From Candidatus Woesearchaeota archaeon (GTDB taxonomy: Archaea > Nanobdellota > Nanobdellia > Woesearchaeales > GW2011-AR4): DNA of 44,230 nt. Below the pieces are notes generated by a model, which saw nothing but the letters and a program-made list of their open reading frames with translations, was not told the origin of the DNA and ran no database searches. This document shows, piece by piece, positions 27,026 to 36,216 of the stretch. The DNA lies in NCBI GenBank assembly GCA_002688775.1, contig NZDH01000019.1:1-44230 (forward strand). The letters run 5' to 3'. Both the position numbers and the translations under genes were made by a program. Every line of letters starts with the position of its first letter. The first letter of the stretch is position 1.

Positions 27026-28252
27026 TTATCTCTTCCCAATTATCTCCTTGACTTTCTTGTAGACACCATCAACCTCGATGTTTTTCAAACAAAGGTTGTT
27101 GTTGCAAGGCGATAATCTCTGGTTAAAAGCAGAAACACAAGGACTGCATGCATAATTGGAATACATGACAGTGCAATTCTCAGTCATAGGCTTGTAAAGC
27201 TTTGGTGTTTCAGGACCGAAAAATACCATTATGTGTATTTTAGTCAATGATGCAAAATGCGCAGGTCCGCTGTCATTGGTTATGAGAATTTTGCCTACAT
27301 TAAACAAAGAAATCAATTCCTTTAGTGTTGTTTTTCCGGCTAAATCGAGCACTCTTTTATTTTTAACCTTGTTGCAGATATATTCTGCATCTGGTCTTTC
27401 TGATGCAACTCCTGTGATTGCAACATATACATTTGGATCCTGGAGCAGTTTTTTGACAAGTTGCGCATAATTTTCCAAAGGCCATTTTCTTATGCTGATG
27501 AGTTTGCTTGCATTCGGATTTACAATGACCAATTTCTTGGATTCGTTTATTTTAGGATTCACACTTTTCAAAATTTTCCAAATTTTTTGCTTTGATTTTT
27601 TGTCTAGCTTAGTTTTTGGAACTTCTAATTTCCCTTCAACAGAAAATTTTCCCATCGGAACTTCGCTGACAGGCGACTTTAGCGCATTGACAAGCGCAAC
27701 AAATGCATGTGCTGTATGTATGTGTGAATTGTAGATCACTTTGTGCGTCAAAAAGCTGCCAATGTAAAGCCCTTCCTGATGATATCTATGAAATCCAACT
27801 CTTTTTCTAGCACCGCTTAAATAAGCCAGTATTGTGCTGAATCTTGCAAACATCTCAAGATTGATTGTTGCGTCAATTTTCCTTTTTCTGCACACCCACA
27901 TGAACTTCAAGGTGTCTATTGTCAAACTGAAGATATTGCTGCTGTTTATTGTAAACACATTCTCATTTGGAACTACATCCACTATGTCCATGCTTTGCCG
28001 AATATGCTTAAATAAAAGAAAATGGATATTTGCTTTAGGATATATGCTTTTTAGCCTTTTAATAGCAGGGTATGCTAAAACAGTGCTTCCCATCTCAGCT
28101 AGCTCAATAAAAAGGATATTATTGGGCTTTTCATTATATTTTGGATTCTTAAGCCCAAAAAGCCTCTGTAGGCCGTATAATACGCTAAGAACAAAGCAAA
28201 TAGGTATGCCTACCCAATAATCGATTCTTCGCATAGTATTTGGCTGTATCAT
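27026..28252 (-). CDS. Glycosyltransferase family 9 (heptosyltransferase family)
   Basis: 408 aa; NNILFIELAEMGSTVLAYPAIKRLKSIYPKANIHFLLF...ILITNDSGPAHFASLTKIHIMVFFGPE...CSPCVSAFNQRLSPCNNNLCLKNI. Confidence 0.88.
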   Translation of the reverse strand: MIQPNTMRRIDYWVGIPICFVLSVLYGLQRLFGLKNPKYNEKPNNILFIELAEMGSTVLAYPAIKRLKSIYPKANIHFLLFKHIRQSMDIVDVVPNENVFTINSSNIFSLTIDTLKFMWVCRKRKIDATINLEMFARFSTILAYLSGARKRVGFHRYHQEGLYIGSFLTHKVIYNSHIHTAHAFVALVNALKSPVSEVPMGKFSVEGKLEVPKTKLDKKSKQKIWKILKSVNPKINESKKLVIVNPNASKLISIRKWPLENYAQLVKKLLQDPNVYVAITGVASERPDAEYICNKVKNKRVLDLAGKTTLKELISLFNVGKILITNDSGPAHFASLTKIHIMVFFGPETPKLYKPMTENCTVMYSNYACSPCVSAFNQRLSPCNNNLCLKNIEVDGVYKKVKEIIGKR

Positions 28253-28351
28253 ACTAAAACTGACATCAGAACGTGATTTTTAAAGGTTTTGGAATTACAA
28301 AGTAAGGGTTCTGAAAAGGTTTTTAAAGCATGTAAAATAATTTAGGATATC

Positions 28352-29368
28352 ATGAATAAAGGCAAAATAGCGATTTTAACACCTACATTTTCCCACTATA
28401 GCGGAATTGACAGGGTTGTTGATCTGCAGGCCAAAGACCACCTAAAAAAAGGTCACAAAGTCACTGTTTTTGCTCTTGAAGCAACAATCAAGCCAAAAGG
28501 GTTCAAGCTAGAAGTGCTTGGCATGCCAAAAAGTCTTTTTAAGCAAAGACTGTACAGATTATTTTTCTTTCTGGATTCCAAGAAAATCAGAAAAACAGCT
28601 GAAAAATTAAAAGAATATGACACTGTAATTTCACACCAATATCCGATGAATTTGATTGGTAAATATGCGAAGAAGAAATACAACATAAATTACATCTACC
28701 ACAATCACGGGATTGGATATAGCGAATTGTTCACAAGTATTTTTGAAAAATTGTACATGGAATTATTTAAGATTTTCAACAACTCATCATTAAAAAATGT
28801 TGATTCTGCAGTTTCAGTAAGCAAATTTCTGAAAAATGAGCTGAAAAATGAATCCGGTTTAAACAGCAAAGTTGTTTACAACAAAATTGATAAGAGATAT
28901 AAAAAAGGGATTAATGGTTCCAAAATTAGAAAATCATTGAAAATCAAAAACAATGAAAAGCTCTTATTTTTTATAGGCAGGTTATCACCCCATAAAAATG
29001 TACATGCACTGCTGAAAATTTTTGATATAGTTGTAAAAAAAGTGCCTAATGCTAAATTGCTTATTGTAGGCAAACCCACTTTCAAAGATTATTATCAAAA
29101 TCTAAAGAGTTTAGCAAATAAAAATGTAATCATAAAAGAATCAGTTAATGACAAAGAACTTCCTAATTATTATGCAGCATGTGATTTGTACGTTACAGCT
29201 TCATTATGGGAAGGATTCAACTTGCCAGTTGCAGAAGCACAAGCATGTGGAAAAAGGGTTGTTGCATTTAATGTATGCTCACATCCAGAAGTTGTCAAGA
29301 ATGGCATTTTGGTAAAAAAGGTCAACATTCAAGGATTTGCAAATGCTATAATAAAACTGATAAAATGA
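28352..29368 (+). CDS. Glycosyltransferase family 4
   Basis: 338 aa; LLFFIGRLSPHKNVHALLKIFDIVVKKVPNAKLLIVGKP...ASLWEGFNLPVAEAQACGKRVVAFN. Confidence 0.92.
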   Translation: MNKGKIAILTPTFSHYSGIDRVVDLQAKDHLKKGHKVTVFALEATIKPKGFKLEVLGMPKSLFKQRLYRLFFFLDSKKIRKTAEKLKEYDTVISHQYPMNLIGKYAKKKYNINYIYHNHGIGYSELFTSIFEKLYMELFKIFNNSSLKNVDSAVSVSKFLKNELKNESGLNSKVVYNKIDKRYKKGINGSKIRKSLKIKNNEKLLFFIGRLSPHKNVHALLKIFDIVVKKVPNAKLLIVGKPTFKDYYQNLKSLANKNVIIKESVNDKELPNYYAACDLYVTASLWEGFNLPVAEAQACGKRVVAFNVCSHPEVVKNGILVKKVNIQGFANAIIKLIK

Positions 29369-30891
29369 ACCTAATAAAAAAGTTCAAAAAACAGGAAAAA
29401 TACACAAGATATTCTATACTAATAATCATTTTGTTCTCGGTAATTGTCTTAGCTCTAACTTCCATACATCATGTATCTGGAGATGGTTGCTGGTACGTTC
29501 CAGTTGGAAAGTTCATGGCTGAAAATCAAAATTTTCCTTTATTTGAGCCCTTGGGAAGAGATGAGCCATTCTGGAGCCCCCCATTATATCATGTTTTGGT
29601 TGCGATTGTCTACGGCATATTTGGAGCAGTAAACAACTCATTGGGAAATTTTGCAGTCAAGTTTGTCTCGCCAATTTTCGGTATATTGTCGCTTATATTC
29701 ACTTTCTTAGTTGTAAAAAAACTTGTAAACTCAAAGATAGCCTTTTACTCGATTTTATTTTTAGCATTTATTCCAATTTTTATTGGTTATAGTGTATTAA
29801 GTTATGTGGAAAGCACACTGATATTTTTTGTTATCTTAAGTGTTTATTTTTTAATCAACGATAAAATAATTCTGGCTGGTATTGCTGCCGGATTGTCAAT
29901 ACTTGCAAAATACAATGGCGTCTTTATCATACCAGTCCTGTTGTACATAGTATACAAAAAATACAGCAAAAAGCAATTTTACAAAAATGGATTAATCATT
30001 GCAATACTACCACTCATAGTAGCATCTCCATGGCTTATTAGAAATTGGATATTACTGGGAAATCCAATATGGCCATTCCTTAATTTTATTTTTAATGGAT
30101 ATGAATCAATGTCATATGGTTCATTGAATTTCTCAAATCTTTTCCACTATGGTTTATTATTATTTACATATTTGGGTATTTTCGGCGTTCCTGACGGCAA
30201 TTTTCATTTATTTTCAACTTTCAAATTGCCTTATTCTGAAGTGCTTTTACCAATATGGTTAGTAGGAACGTTTATTTTTATTATTCCCCTTATAGTTGGT
30301 TTTTTCAATAAATCACAAAAAAATAAAAATATAAAGAATAATTTAAGAACTTTAATAATTGGAGCATTAGCAATCTGGATCATATCATACTTAATCCTAT
30401 TCCTGCTTTATGTACCGAATGTTGGATGGGCAGTCTCAAGGATCATTCTGCCAGCATTTCCAGCTCTAGCTGTTTTCTGGGCTTTTGGATATGAAAAGCT
30501 AAATAACAGTAAATTAAGCAAATTGTTTGTAATTTTAATAACTTTAATCATAGCAGGATTTATCTTTACTGAATTTGTCAAGTTTGGATTTGCAGCAAAC
30601 CAATGGAATTTTTACAAAGAAGATTTTGATTGGGTCAAGTCAAATACACCACAAAAATCAATTTTCCTTGTGAGCGGCCAATGCATACCTTATAACATAC
30701 AAAGAACATCCTTGTTTTCAACTGATGAAAATTTAAACAAAGCTGACTATATATGGGTTAACCAGAATTTTAAGCTTGATAAAAGGTCTGTTTTGGATGA
30801 AAGCTCATTAAATTCAATAGAATCTGAAAATTACAAGGAAGTTTATTCAAATAAAAAGACAGGTACATTAATTTACAGCACTAAACCGTGA
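29365..30891 (+). CDS. GT39/ArnT-like membrane glycosyltransferase
   Basis: Track ORF begins 29275, but ATG at 29365 (MNLIKKFKKQEKYTRYS) overlaps the GT4 stop by 4 nt; SGDGCWYVPVGKFMAENQNFPLFEPLGRDEPFWSPPLYHVLVAIVYGIFG. Confidence 0.82.
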   Translation: MNLIKKFKKQEKYTRYSILIIILFSVIVLALTSIHHVSGDGCWYVPVGKFMAENQNFPLFEPLGRDEPFWSPPLYHVLVAIVYGIFGAVNNSLGNFAVKFVSPIFGILSLIFTFLVVKKLVNSKIAFYSILFLAFIPIFIGYSVLSYVESTLIFFVILSVYFLINDKIILAGIAAGLSILAKYNGVFIIPVLLYIVYKKYSKKQFYKNGLIIAILPLIVASPWLIRNWILLGNPIWPFLNFIFNGYESMSYGSLNFSNLFHYGLLLFTYLGIFGVPDGNFHLFSTFKLPYSEVLLPIWLVGTFIFIIPLIVGFFNKSQKNKNIKNNLRTLIIGALAIWIISYLILFLLYVPNVGWAVSRIILPAFPALAVFWAFGYEKLNNSKLSKLFVILITLIIAGFIFTEFVKFGFAANQWNFYKEDFDWVKSNTPQKSIFLVSGQCIPYNIQRTSLFSTDENLNKADYIWVNQNFKLDKRSVLDESSLNSIESENYKEVYSNKKTGTLIYSTKP

Positions 30892-31840
30892 ATTTTGGCT
30901 TAAACAGGTACTTCTCAGTAAAGATTTTCAAGATATAAGAATCATCTGCTTTCCTGAATTTTTGAATTTTGTTTCTTTTATTTATTACCAAAGCCATATT
31001 AAACAATATCCAAAATATTGCCTTTAGTCTTGCGAACAGCAAGTCAAATCTTAATGTTACCAAATCCTTGAGCATTGCTGCAAATCTGACGAATAAAACA
31101 TAAGGTAGGAACAAGATTATATTTTTAATGCTAAGTATTTTAAAAAATGTTGTAAGCATATTCCTCTCCATAAGATACGTTGAAAAAGATTTGTCTGATT
31201 TCTGCATTGTTACCGAATGCATATGATACAAAATCGCCTTTGGCTCAAATATTGCTTTTTTAGAATTAAGCCGTATCCTCAAACCTAGATCAAGATCCTC
31301 TGCATAAATAAAATAGTCAGAATCAAAAAGATAGCCATACATGTTGACAAAATCCTTCTTGATCAAACCAACACCAAGATAAGGTATTTCTTTTGTCTTT
31401 TCCTTATTGCCAGCCATATGTCCGCTGTAAAAAGCCCTTGAAACCCATGTACCTCCTGATTTAATTTTCTTATCGTAGAAATTGACTAGTTTTGGAGCAG
31501 CCATTGCGATATTTTTGTCTGACTTGATGGATTTGATTAATTCTCGAATACAATTTTTATCAAGCTCCATATCATTGTTTAGAAATAATATATATTCGCC
31601 TTTGCAGTATTTCACTGCAGAATTTATACCTGAATATCCCAGATTTTTTTTGTTTGAAATTAGCTTGACTTTTTTGTAATTTTTCTTAATAAATTCTTGG
31701 CTTCCATCACTTGAATTATTATCAACAACTAATATTTCGTAATTCTTGTACTTCAGTCTTGATATGGATCTTAATAGAAACTCAAGTAGTTTTTTCCCAT
31801 TATAATTGACAACGACAATTGAAACTTTTGGTTCTGTCAT
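30881..31840 (-). CDS. Glycosyltransferase family 2 (rhamnosyltransferase-like)
   Basis: 319 aa; VSIVVVNYNGKKLLEFLLRSI...LVVDNNSSDGSQEFI...LFLNNDMELD...DLDLGLRIR. Confidence 0.92.
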   Translation of the reverse strand: MTEPKVSIVVVNYNGKKLLEFLLRSISRLKYKNYEILVVDNNSSDGSQEFIKKNYKKVKLISNKKNLGYSGINSAVKYCKGEYILFLNNDMELDKNCIRELIKSIKSDKNIAMAAPKLVNFYDKKIKSGGTWVSRAFYSGHMAGNKEKTKEIPYLGVGLIKKDFVNMYGYLFDSDYFIYAEDLDLGLRIRLNSKKAIFEPKAILYHMHSVTMQKSDKSFSTYLMERNMLTTFFKILSIKNIILFLPYVLFVRFAAMLKDLVTLRFDLLFARLKAIFWILFNMALVINKRNKIQKFRKADDSYILKIFTEKYLFKPKFTV

Positions 31841-31859
31841 TTGAGGAAATTGAGATAAA

Positions 31860-32582
31860 TTATTCTATCTTATATTTCTTCCATCTTTTTGTAGAAAGGC
31901 TCATGTCAACTGTCAATGGAGGGCCATTGTATTCTTTTAATGTCATTTTGCCAACATCTTTTGAGCCTGCTAAAATTGCTAATTCATACATCGACATTCT
32001 TTTATCTCCTACTATATGAATGATTCCAGTTTCTCTTTTTTCAATAACTTCTTTGATCCCTTTTGCTACTTGGTCAGCAAAAAGGTAAGTTCCAAACCTG
32101 TCAACAAATGCTTTTGGATATTTCCATTGCTTTTTTGGAACAAAATTAGTCCTTATTATGACAGTATTGGGATATCGCATTGCAACTGATTCTCCTTCTT
32201 TTTTAGTCTGGGAGTAATAATTTTTTGGATTTGGTTCGTCATCTTCAGTATAATATTTTTCATTTTCTCCTGCAAATACGCAGGCAGTTGACATGTAAAC
32301 AAGATAACAGTTATTGTTCAATTTTTTAAGTGCATCTACAATATTTTGCGTGCCTTCGACATTTGTCTGCCGTGCCTTATCCTTGTCTTCCTCGCACTCC
32401 CTTATGCCAACTATTGCAGCTGCATGTATAACAACATCTGGCTTGTAATCTAGAATAACTTTAGCCATAGATTCCTTGTCAGTCACATCCATATCCTTAT
32501 GACTAGGCGCAAACGCGTCTGGAAAAGTCTTTATTAGAGACTCGCCTAGTGCTCCATTTCCCCCTGTTATTAAAATCTTCAT
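31860..32582 (-). CDS. RmlD-like NAD(P)-dependent sugar reductase/epimerase
   Basis: Likely start MKILITGGNGALGESLIKTFPD (32582); HAAAIVGIRECEEDKDKARQTNVEGT, YYSQTKKEGE (YxxxK). Confidence 0.85.
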   Translation of the reverse strand: MKILITGGNGALGESLIKTFPDAFAPSHKDMDVTDKESMAKVILDYKPDVVIHAAAIVGIRECEEDKDKARQTNVEGTQNIVDALKKLNNNCYLVYMSTACVFAGENEKYYTEDDEPNPKNYYSQTKKEGESVAMRYPNTVIIRTNFVPKKQWKYPKAFVDRFGTYLFADQVAKGIKEVIEKRETGIIHIVGDKRMSMYELAILAGSKDVGKMTLKEYNGPPLTVDMSLSTKRWKKYKIE

Positions 32583-32619
32583 AGTGTAAAGTACTGTAGT
32601 GCCCTTTTTAAAGATTATC

Positions 32620-32781
32620 TTAGAACAAAGCATAAATAAACGGACTTAAAGCTGAGCTTTGGCCGACTACTATCAAAATTCCAGTTAAAAGAAGCAAAAT
32701 AACAATTGGAAGCAACCACCATTTCTTTCTCTCATTCATGAAACTCCATACATCCCTGAGCAGATAGAATCTTCTGGCCAT
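32620..32781 (-). CDS. DUF5989 family small membrane protein (not in the ORF track)
   Basis: Manual translation: MARRFYLLRDVWSFMNERKKWWLLPIVILLLLTGILIVVGQSSALSPFIYALF (53 aa). Confidence 0.9.
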   Translation of the reverse strand: MARRFYLLRDVWSFMNERKKWWLLPIVILLLLTGILIVVGQSSALSPFIYALF

Positions 32782-32784
32782 GAT

Positions 32785-33909
32785 TTATGAAACTATTTTT
32801 GACTTTAATAATCTTTCGTAAATAAGATCGGCAGCAAATTGGTGCCCTTCTTTATTGAAATGTTCATCGTATTCAAAATAAAAAGTGTTGTTCTTGTTTT
32901 GATATTTGAAATATGGTGTAAGGTCTATGTAGGATATATTCTTTCCAGTAAAGTATTTAGCCAGCCATCTGTTTGGCTTTGATATGTCTATTGATGTGCC
33001 TGTATTGTTATAAACAGAAAAATGCTCTTCATATTTCCTCTGAACTACTTGCTCCTTTGTTGGTATCAGGGTAACTACTAACCTTATGCCATTACTTTGT
33101 GTATAATTGTATAGCTCATCCAGGATAAGCTGGGTTTTTTCATAGCTAATGTCAGTTATAGCTGAATCTAGAAAAGGGGTGTCCTGTAAATTAATGTCAT
33201 AAGATTCAGGTTCTTCAGCTTTATACAGGCCAATTTGAAAAAGGATGGTTCTTGATAAATTTCCATCCAATAGTATTTTCTCAATTAGTTTTATAGTATG
33301 GTATCTTGTGTTTAGTCCATGAAAAAATTTTTGAAAAGAGCTGAATTGTATTGGCCTGTTATCAACTAGTTCTCCGTTTTCATAACCATAGATAAGGGAT
33401 GCGTAGTTGTTTGCAAAATCATTGCCGATATAGAAATTCAGAATAACTATATCTGGATTGTATTTTATACACTCCATCTTTAAAAAAATGTATTGCTGGT
33501 CAGTGCCTGTATTGCCTATTCCGCAATTAACAACTCTTGAATCTGTTATTTTCTTGCGCAATCTTGTTTCAAGAATTTTTGTAAAGCCTTCTTCCAGATT
33601 TACATGCGATGCCTCTGTAAAAGAATCTCCAAGCATCGCTATTGTAAGTCCTGAAAAATCATAATCATGCTCATAATCAACCAACCCTTTTGAGTTTGTT
33701 CTTGAAACCACAGAAAATTCAGGTCCGCTCAGCCTCACTACAGAATTTTCCCTGGGACGATGAACCATATCAGGATCAAGCTTATATTTCTGCAAATCTT
33801 GTTGGAAAAAGTTTGATATTATGATCTCAGCCAGAACAAGGGAGAATAAAATAGAAACAAATAATAAAAGTATATTTTTTATCCTTTCATTTTTTCTATT
33901 TTTAGGCAT
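32785..33909 (-). CDS. Membrane-anchored SGNH-hydrolase-family protein (paralogue of 23925-25043)
   Basis: 374 aa; N-terminal TM; LTIAMLGDSFTEASHVNLEEGFTKILETRL...VVNCGIGNTGTDQQYIFLKME...VILNFYIGNDFANN...DEHFNKEGHQFAA. Confidence 0.82.
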   Translation of the reverse strand: MPKNRKNERIKNILLLFVSILFSLVLAEIIISNFFQQDLQKYKLDPDMVHRPRENSVVRLSGPEFSVVSRTNSKGLVDYEHDYDFSGLTIAMLGDSFTEASHVNLEEGFTKILETRLRKKITDSRVVNCGIGNTGTDQQYIFLKMECIKYNPDIVILNFYIGNDFANNYASLIYGYENGELVDNRPIQFSSFQKFFHGLNTRYHTIKLIEKILLDGNLSRTILFQIGLYKAEEPESYDINLQDTPFLDSAITDISYEKTQLILDELYNYTQSNGIRLVVTLIPTKEQVVQRKYEEHFSVYNNTGTSIDISKPNRWLAKYFTGKNISYIDLTPYFKYQNKNNTFYFEYDEHFNKEGHQFAADLIYERLLKSKIVS

Positions 33910-33921
33910 AGGATATTAAAG

Positions 33922-35658
33922 CTAATCTTTTGCTATATTCTCGCTGTCCCATTTGTCTTTAGGGTTATCATCTCTTTTTATAAGGAATTTATCCAAGACA
34001 AGATAGTCGATCCCAGTTCCCATCATGCACCTGTAAGCATTTTCAGGAGTGCATACAATTGGCTCGCCCCTTATATTGAATGATGTATTGACCAAAATCG
34101 GGATTTCACTTAATTTCTCAAATTCTTTTATTACATTGTAATAAAGATAATTTTGCTCTTCTGATATTGTCTGTAACCTCCCAGTCCCATCAACATGCAC
34201 AACACTTGGAACAAGCTTTTTCTTTTCTTCCTTGAAAGGATATACAAAAAGCATGAAAGGCTCTTCATCCTTGTCAATCTCAAAATATTCATGAACATTT
34301 TCCTTGCTTATAACAGGTGCAAAAGGCCTGAATTTCTCACGGTGCTTTACTTTTAAATTCAATACATCTTTCATGTTTGGGTTTGCTGCATTAGATAAAA
34401 TGCTTCTTGCGCCTAATGCCCTTGGACCCCATTCCATTCTGCCTTGAAACCACCCAATGACATTGTTGTTATACAGCAAGTTGGCAGTTAGCTTTATCAA
34501 AGCTTGATCACTCTTGAATTTTTTATATACAATCTTATTATCATCCAAAAATTTTTGTACATATTCAGTTGAAAACCAAGGCCCTAAATAAGCTGATTTC
34601 ATAGCATATTTTCGATTATTTCCCAGTATCGTGTTATAAACATAAGCTGCAGCTCCCATTGAAGTGCCTGCATCACTTGCAGCTGGCTGTATCCAGACAT
34701 TTTCAAAAGGTGTATTTTTTGTTATTTTTCCGTTTGCAACGCTGTTTAATGCAACTCCGCCTGCCATGCAGAGATTTTTCATCTTGGTTTCATTATAAAG
34801 ATGATTAAGCATCTTAAAGATGATTTCCTCTGTTATTTTCTGCAGAGAAGCTGCAATATCCTTGTGGACTTGAGTCACTTCCTCATCTGGCTTTCTTATT
34901 GGCCCAAATTCTTCGATAAATTTTTTGCTGGGCATGGTCAATTTGTAATGATAATCAAAATAATCCATATCAAACTCTATGCTTCCATCTTCCTTTACAT
35001 CAACTACTTTCCTGAATTTGTCAACAAAAATAGGTCTTCCATAAGGAGACAAGCCCATTACTTTGTATTCAGAGTTATTGACGCTAAACCCGAGATGTGC
35101 AGTCACAGTGCTATACAGCAACCCGATAGAATTCGGAAACTTCAATTCCTTAAGCAGGATTATTTCATTCCCTTTTCCATAGCCATAGGATGCAGTTGCC
35201 CATTCTCCAACAGCGTCAATTGTTAGTATTGCTGCCTCATCAAAAGGGCTGACTAAAAATGAAGAAGCTGCATGAGCCAAATGATGCTCTATGAATAAAA
35301 CATCCCCTTTGTATTTTAATTTTTTCTTGATGACAGACGGAACCCTTAATTTCTCATTAAGCCAGGAAGGTACTGCCTTGTAAAAAGTCCAAAATGATTT
35401 TGGAAACATCTCAAGATGCTGGCTTAATAACCTTTCAAATTTCAGCAAAGGCTTTTCATAAAACCCAATGTAATTAACCTGATCGATGTTTATGTTACCT
35501 TCTTTCAAACAGTACTTGATGGCATTTATTGGAAAATCTATATCGTGCTTTTTCCTTGTGAATCTTTCCTCTTCAGCTGCAGCTACAACAATTCCATCTT
35601 TTATCAAACATGCTGCTGCATCATGATAAAAACAAGAAATTCCTAAAATATTTTGCAT
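33922..35658 (-). CDS. Carbamoyltransferase (NodU/CmcH/TobZ family)
   Basis: 578 aa; ILGISCFYHDAAACLIKDGIVVAAAEEERFTRKKHD...HHLAHAASSF...GWFQGRMEWGPRALGARSIL...VNTSFNIRGEPIVCTPENAYRCM. Confidence 0.95.
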   Translation of the reverse strand: MQNILGISCFYHDAAACLIKDGIVVAAAEEERFTRKKHDIDFPINAIKYCLKEGNINIDQVNYIGFYEKPLLKFERLLSQHLEMFPKSFWTFYKAVPSWLNEKLRVPSVIKKKLKYKGDVLFIEHHLAHAASSFLVSPFDEAAILTIDAVGEWATASYGYGKGNEIILLKELKFPNSIGLLYSTVTAHLGFSVNNSEYKVMGLSPYGRPIFVDKFRKVVDVKEDGSIEFDMDYFDYHYKLTMPSKKFIEEFGPIRKPDEEVTQVHKDIAASLQKITEEIIFKMLNHLYNETKMKNLCMAGGVALNSVANGKITKNTPFENVWIQPAASDAGTSMGAAAYVYNTILGNNRKYAMKSAYLGPWFSTEYVQKFLDDNKIVYKKFKSDQALIKLTANLLYNNNVIGWFQGRMEWGPRALGARSILSNAANPNMKDVLNLKVKHREKFRPFAPVISKENVHEYFEIDKDEEPFMLFVYPFKEEKKKLVPSVVHVDGTGRLQTISEEQNYLYYNVIKEFEKLSEIPILVNTSFNIRGEPIVCTPENAYRCMMGTGIDYLVLDKFLIKRDDNPKDKWDSENIAKD

Positions 35659-35659
35659 T

Positions 35660-35908
35660 TTAAAAGGACCTATAATATTTCTCCAAAGGTTGTTTTGCTA
35701 CCTTATGCTCAACCCAGTTAGTTTTTTTATTCTCTTTTTTAAGTTCTAAAAAATGTTTTCCAAAAAGTTTCATGATTATTGAAACAAGGCCAATGCCAAG
35801 AATATAAACAATCAAGAGCAAGACAAAATTTATTACGTTTACTATATTATTTGAAAAATCATTAAATCCTTGCCTGATTCCTTTGAAAAATACATTGATT
35901 CTGCTCAT
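35660..35908 (-). CDS. Small membrane protein of the carbamoyltransferase cassette (possibly SxtJ-related)
   Basis: 82 aa; one or two TM, C-terminal WVEHKVAKQPLEKYYRSF; family link is inferred from context. Confidence 0.55.
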   Translation of the reverse strand: MSRINVFFKGIRQGFNDFSNNIVNVINFVLLLIVYILGIGLVSIIMKLFGKHFLELKKENKKTNWVEHKVAKQPLEKYYRSF

Positions 35909-36129
35909 TTGAGTTTCAATACCGCAAGTCTGACAACATATATTATTATAACAAGCAATAAAACATGATAATACCTTGCTGTTTCAGGAAGCTTGTTTAG
36001 GAAATTCAGGATAAAGTAGAATACCGAAGCGAAAAGCAGGAATGCTGCAAAATACCCCACATTTGTTCCAAGGCTGTATTCAGGATCGTTTTTAGCGTCA
36101 TGGATAAGGTTAAACATATCCAGGGGCAA
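35905..36129 (-). CDS. Small membrane protein
   Basis: 74 aa; two TM; overlaps the next ORF by 4 nt. Confidence 0.55.
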   Translation of the reverse strand: MPLDMFNLIHDAKNDPEYSLGTNVGYFAAFLLFASVFYFILNFLNKLPETARYYHVLLLVIIIYVVRLAVLKLK

Positions 36130-36185
36130 AATAATTTTGTTTATAAAGGTTATTATTAGGAAAGGAATTCGAATTTAAGAAAAGG

Positions 36186-36195
36186 TTTATAAATT
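36186..36195 (+). promoter_or_regulatory. TATA box of the nucleotide-sugar dehydrogenase gene
   Basis: tttataaatt about 27 nt upstream of ATG 36217, with no obvious Shine-Dalgarno between. Confidence 0.55.
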
Positions 36196-36216
36196 GAAAT
36201 CTGTTGCATTCAATTC

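Noticed and set aside
29275-29364. Upstream extension of the GT39-like ORF (MLTSRSCQEWHFGKKGQHSRICKCYN...)
   Set aside because: Overlaps the GT4 coding region in another frame; ATG at 29365 gives a normal 4-nt overlap and signal-anchor start.
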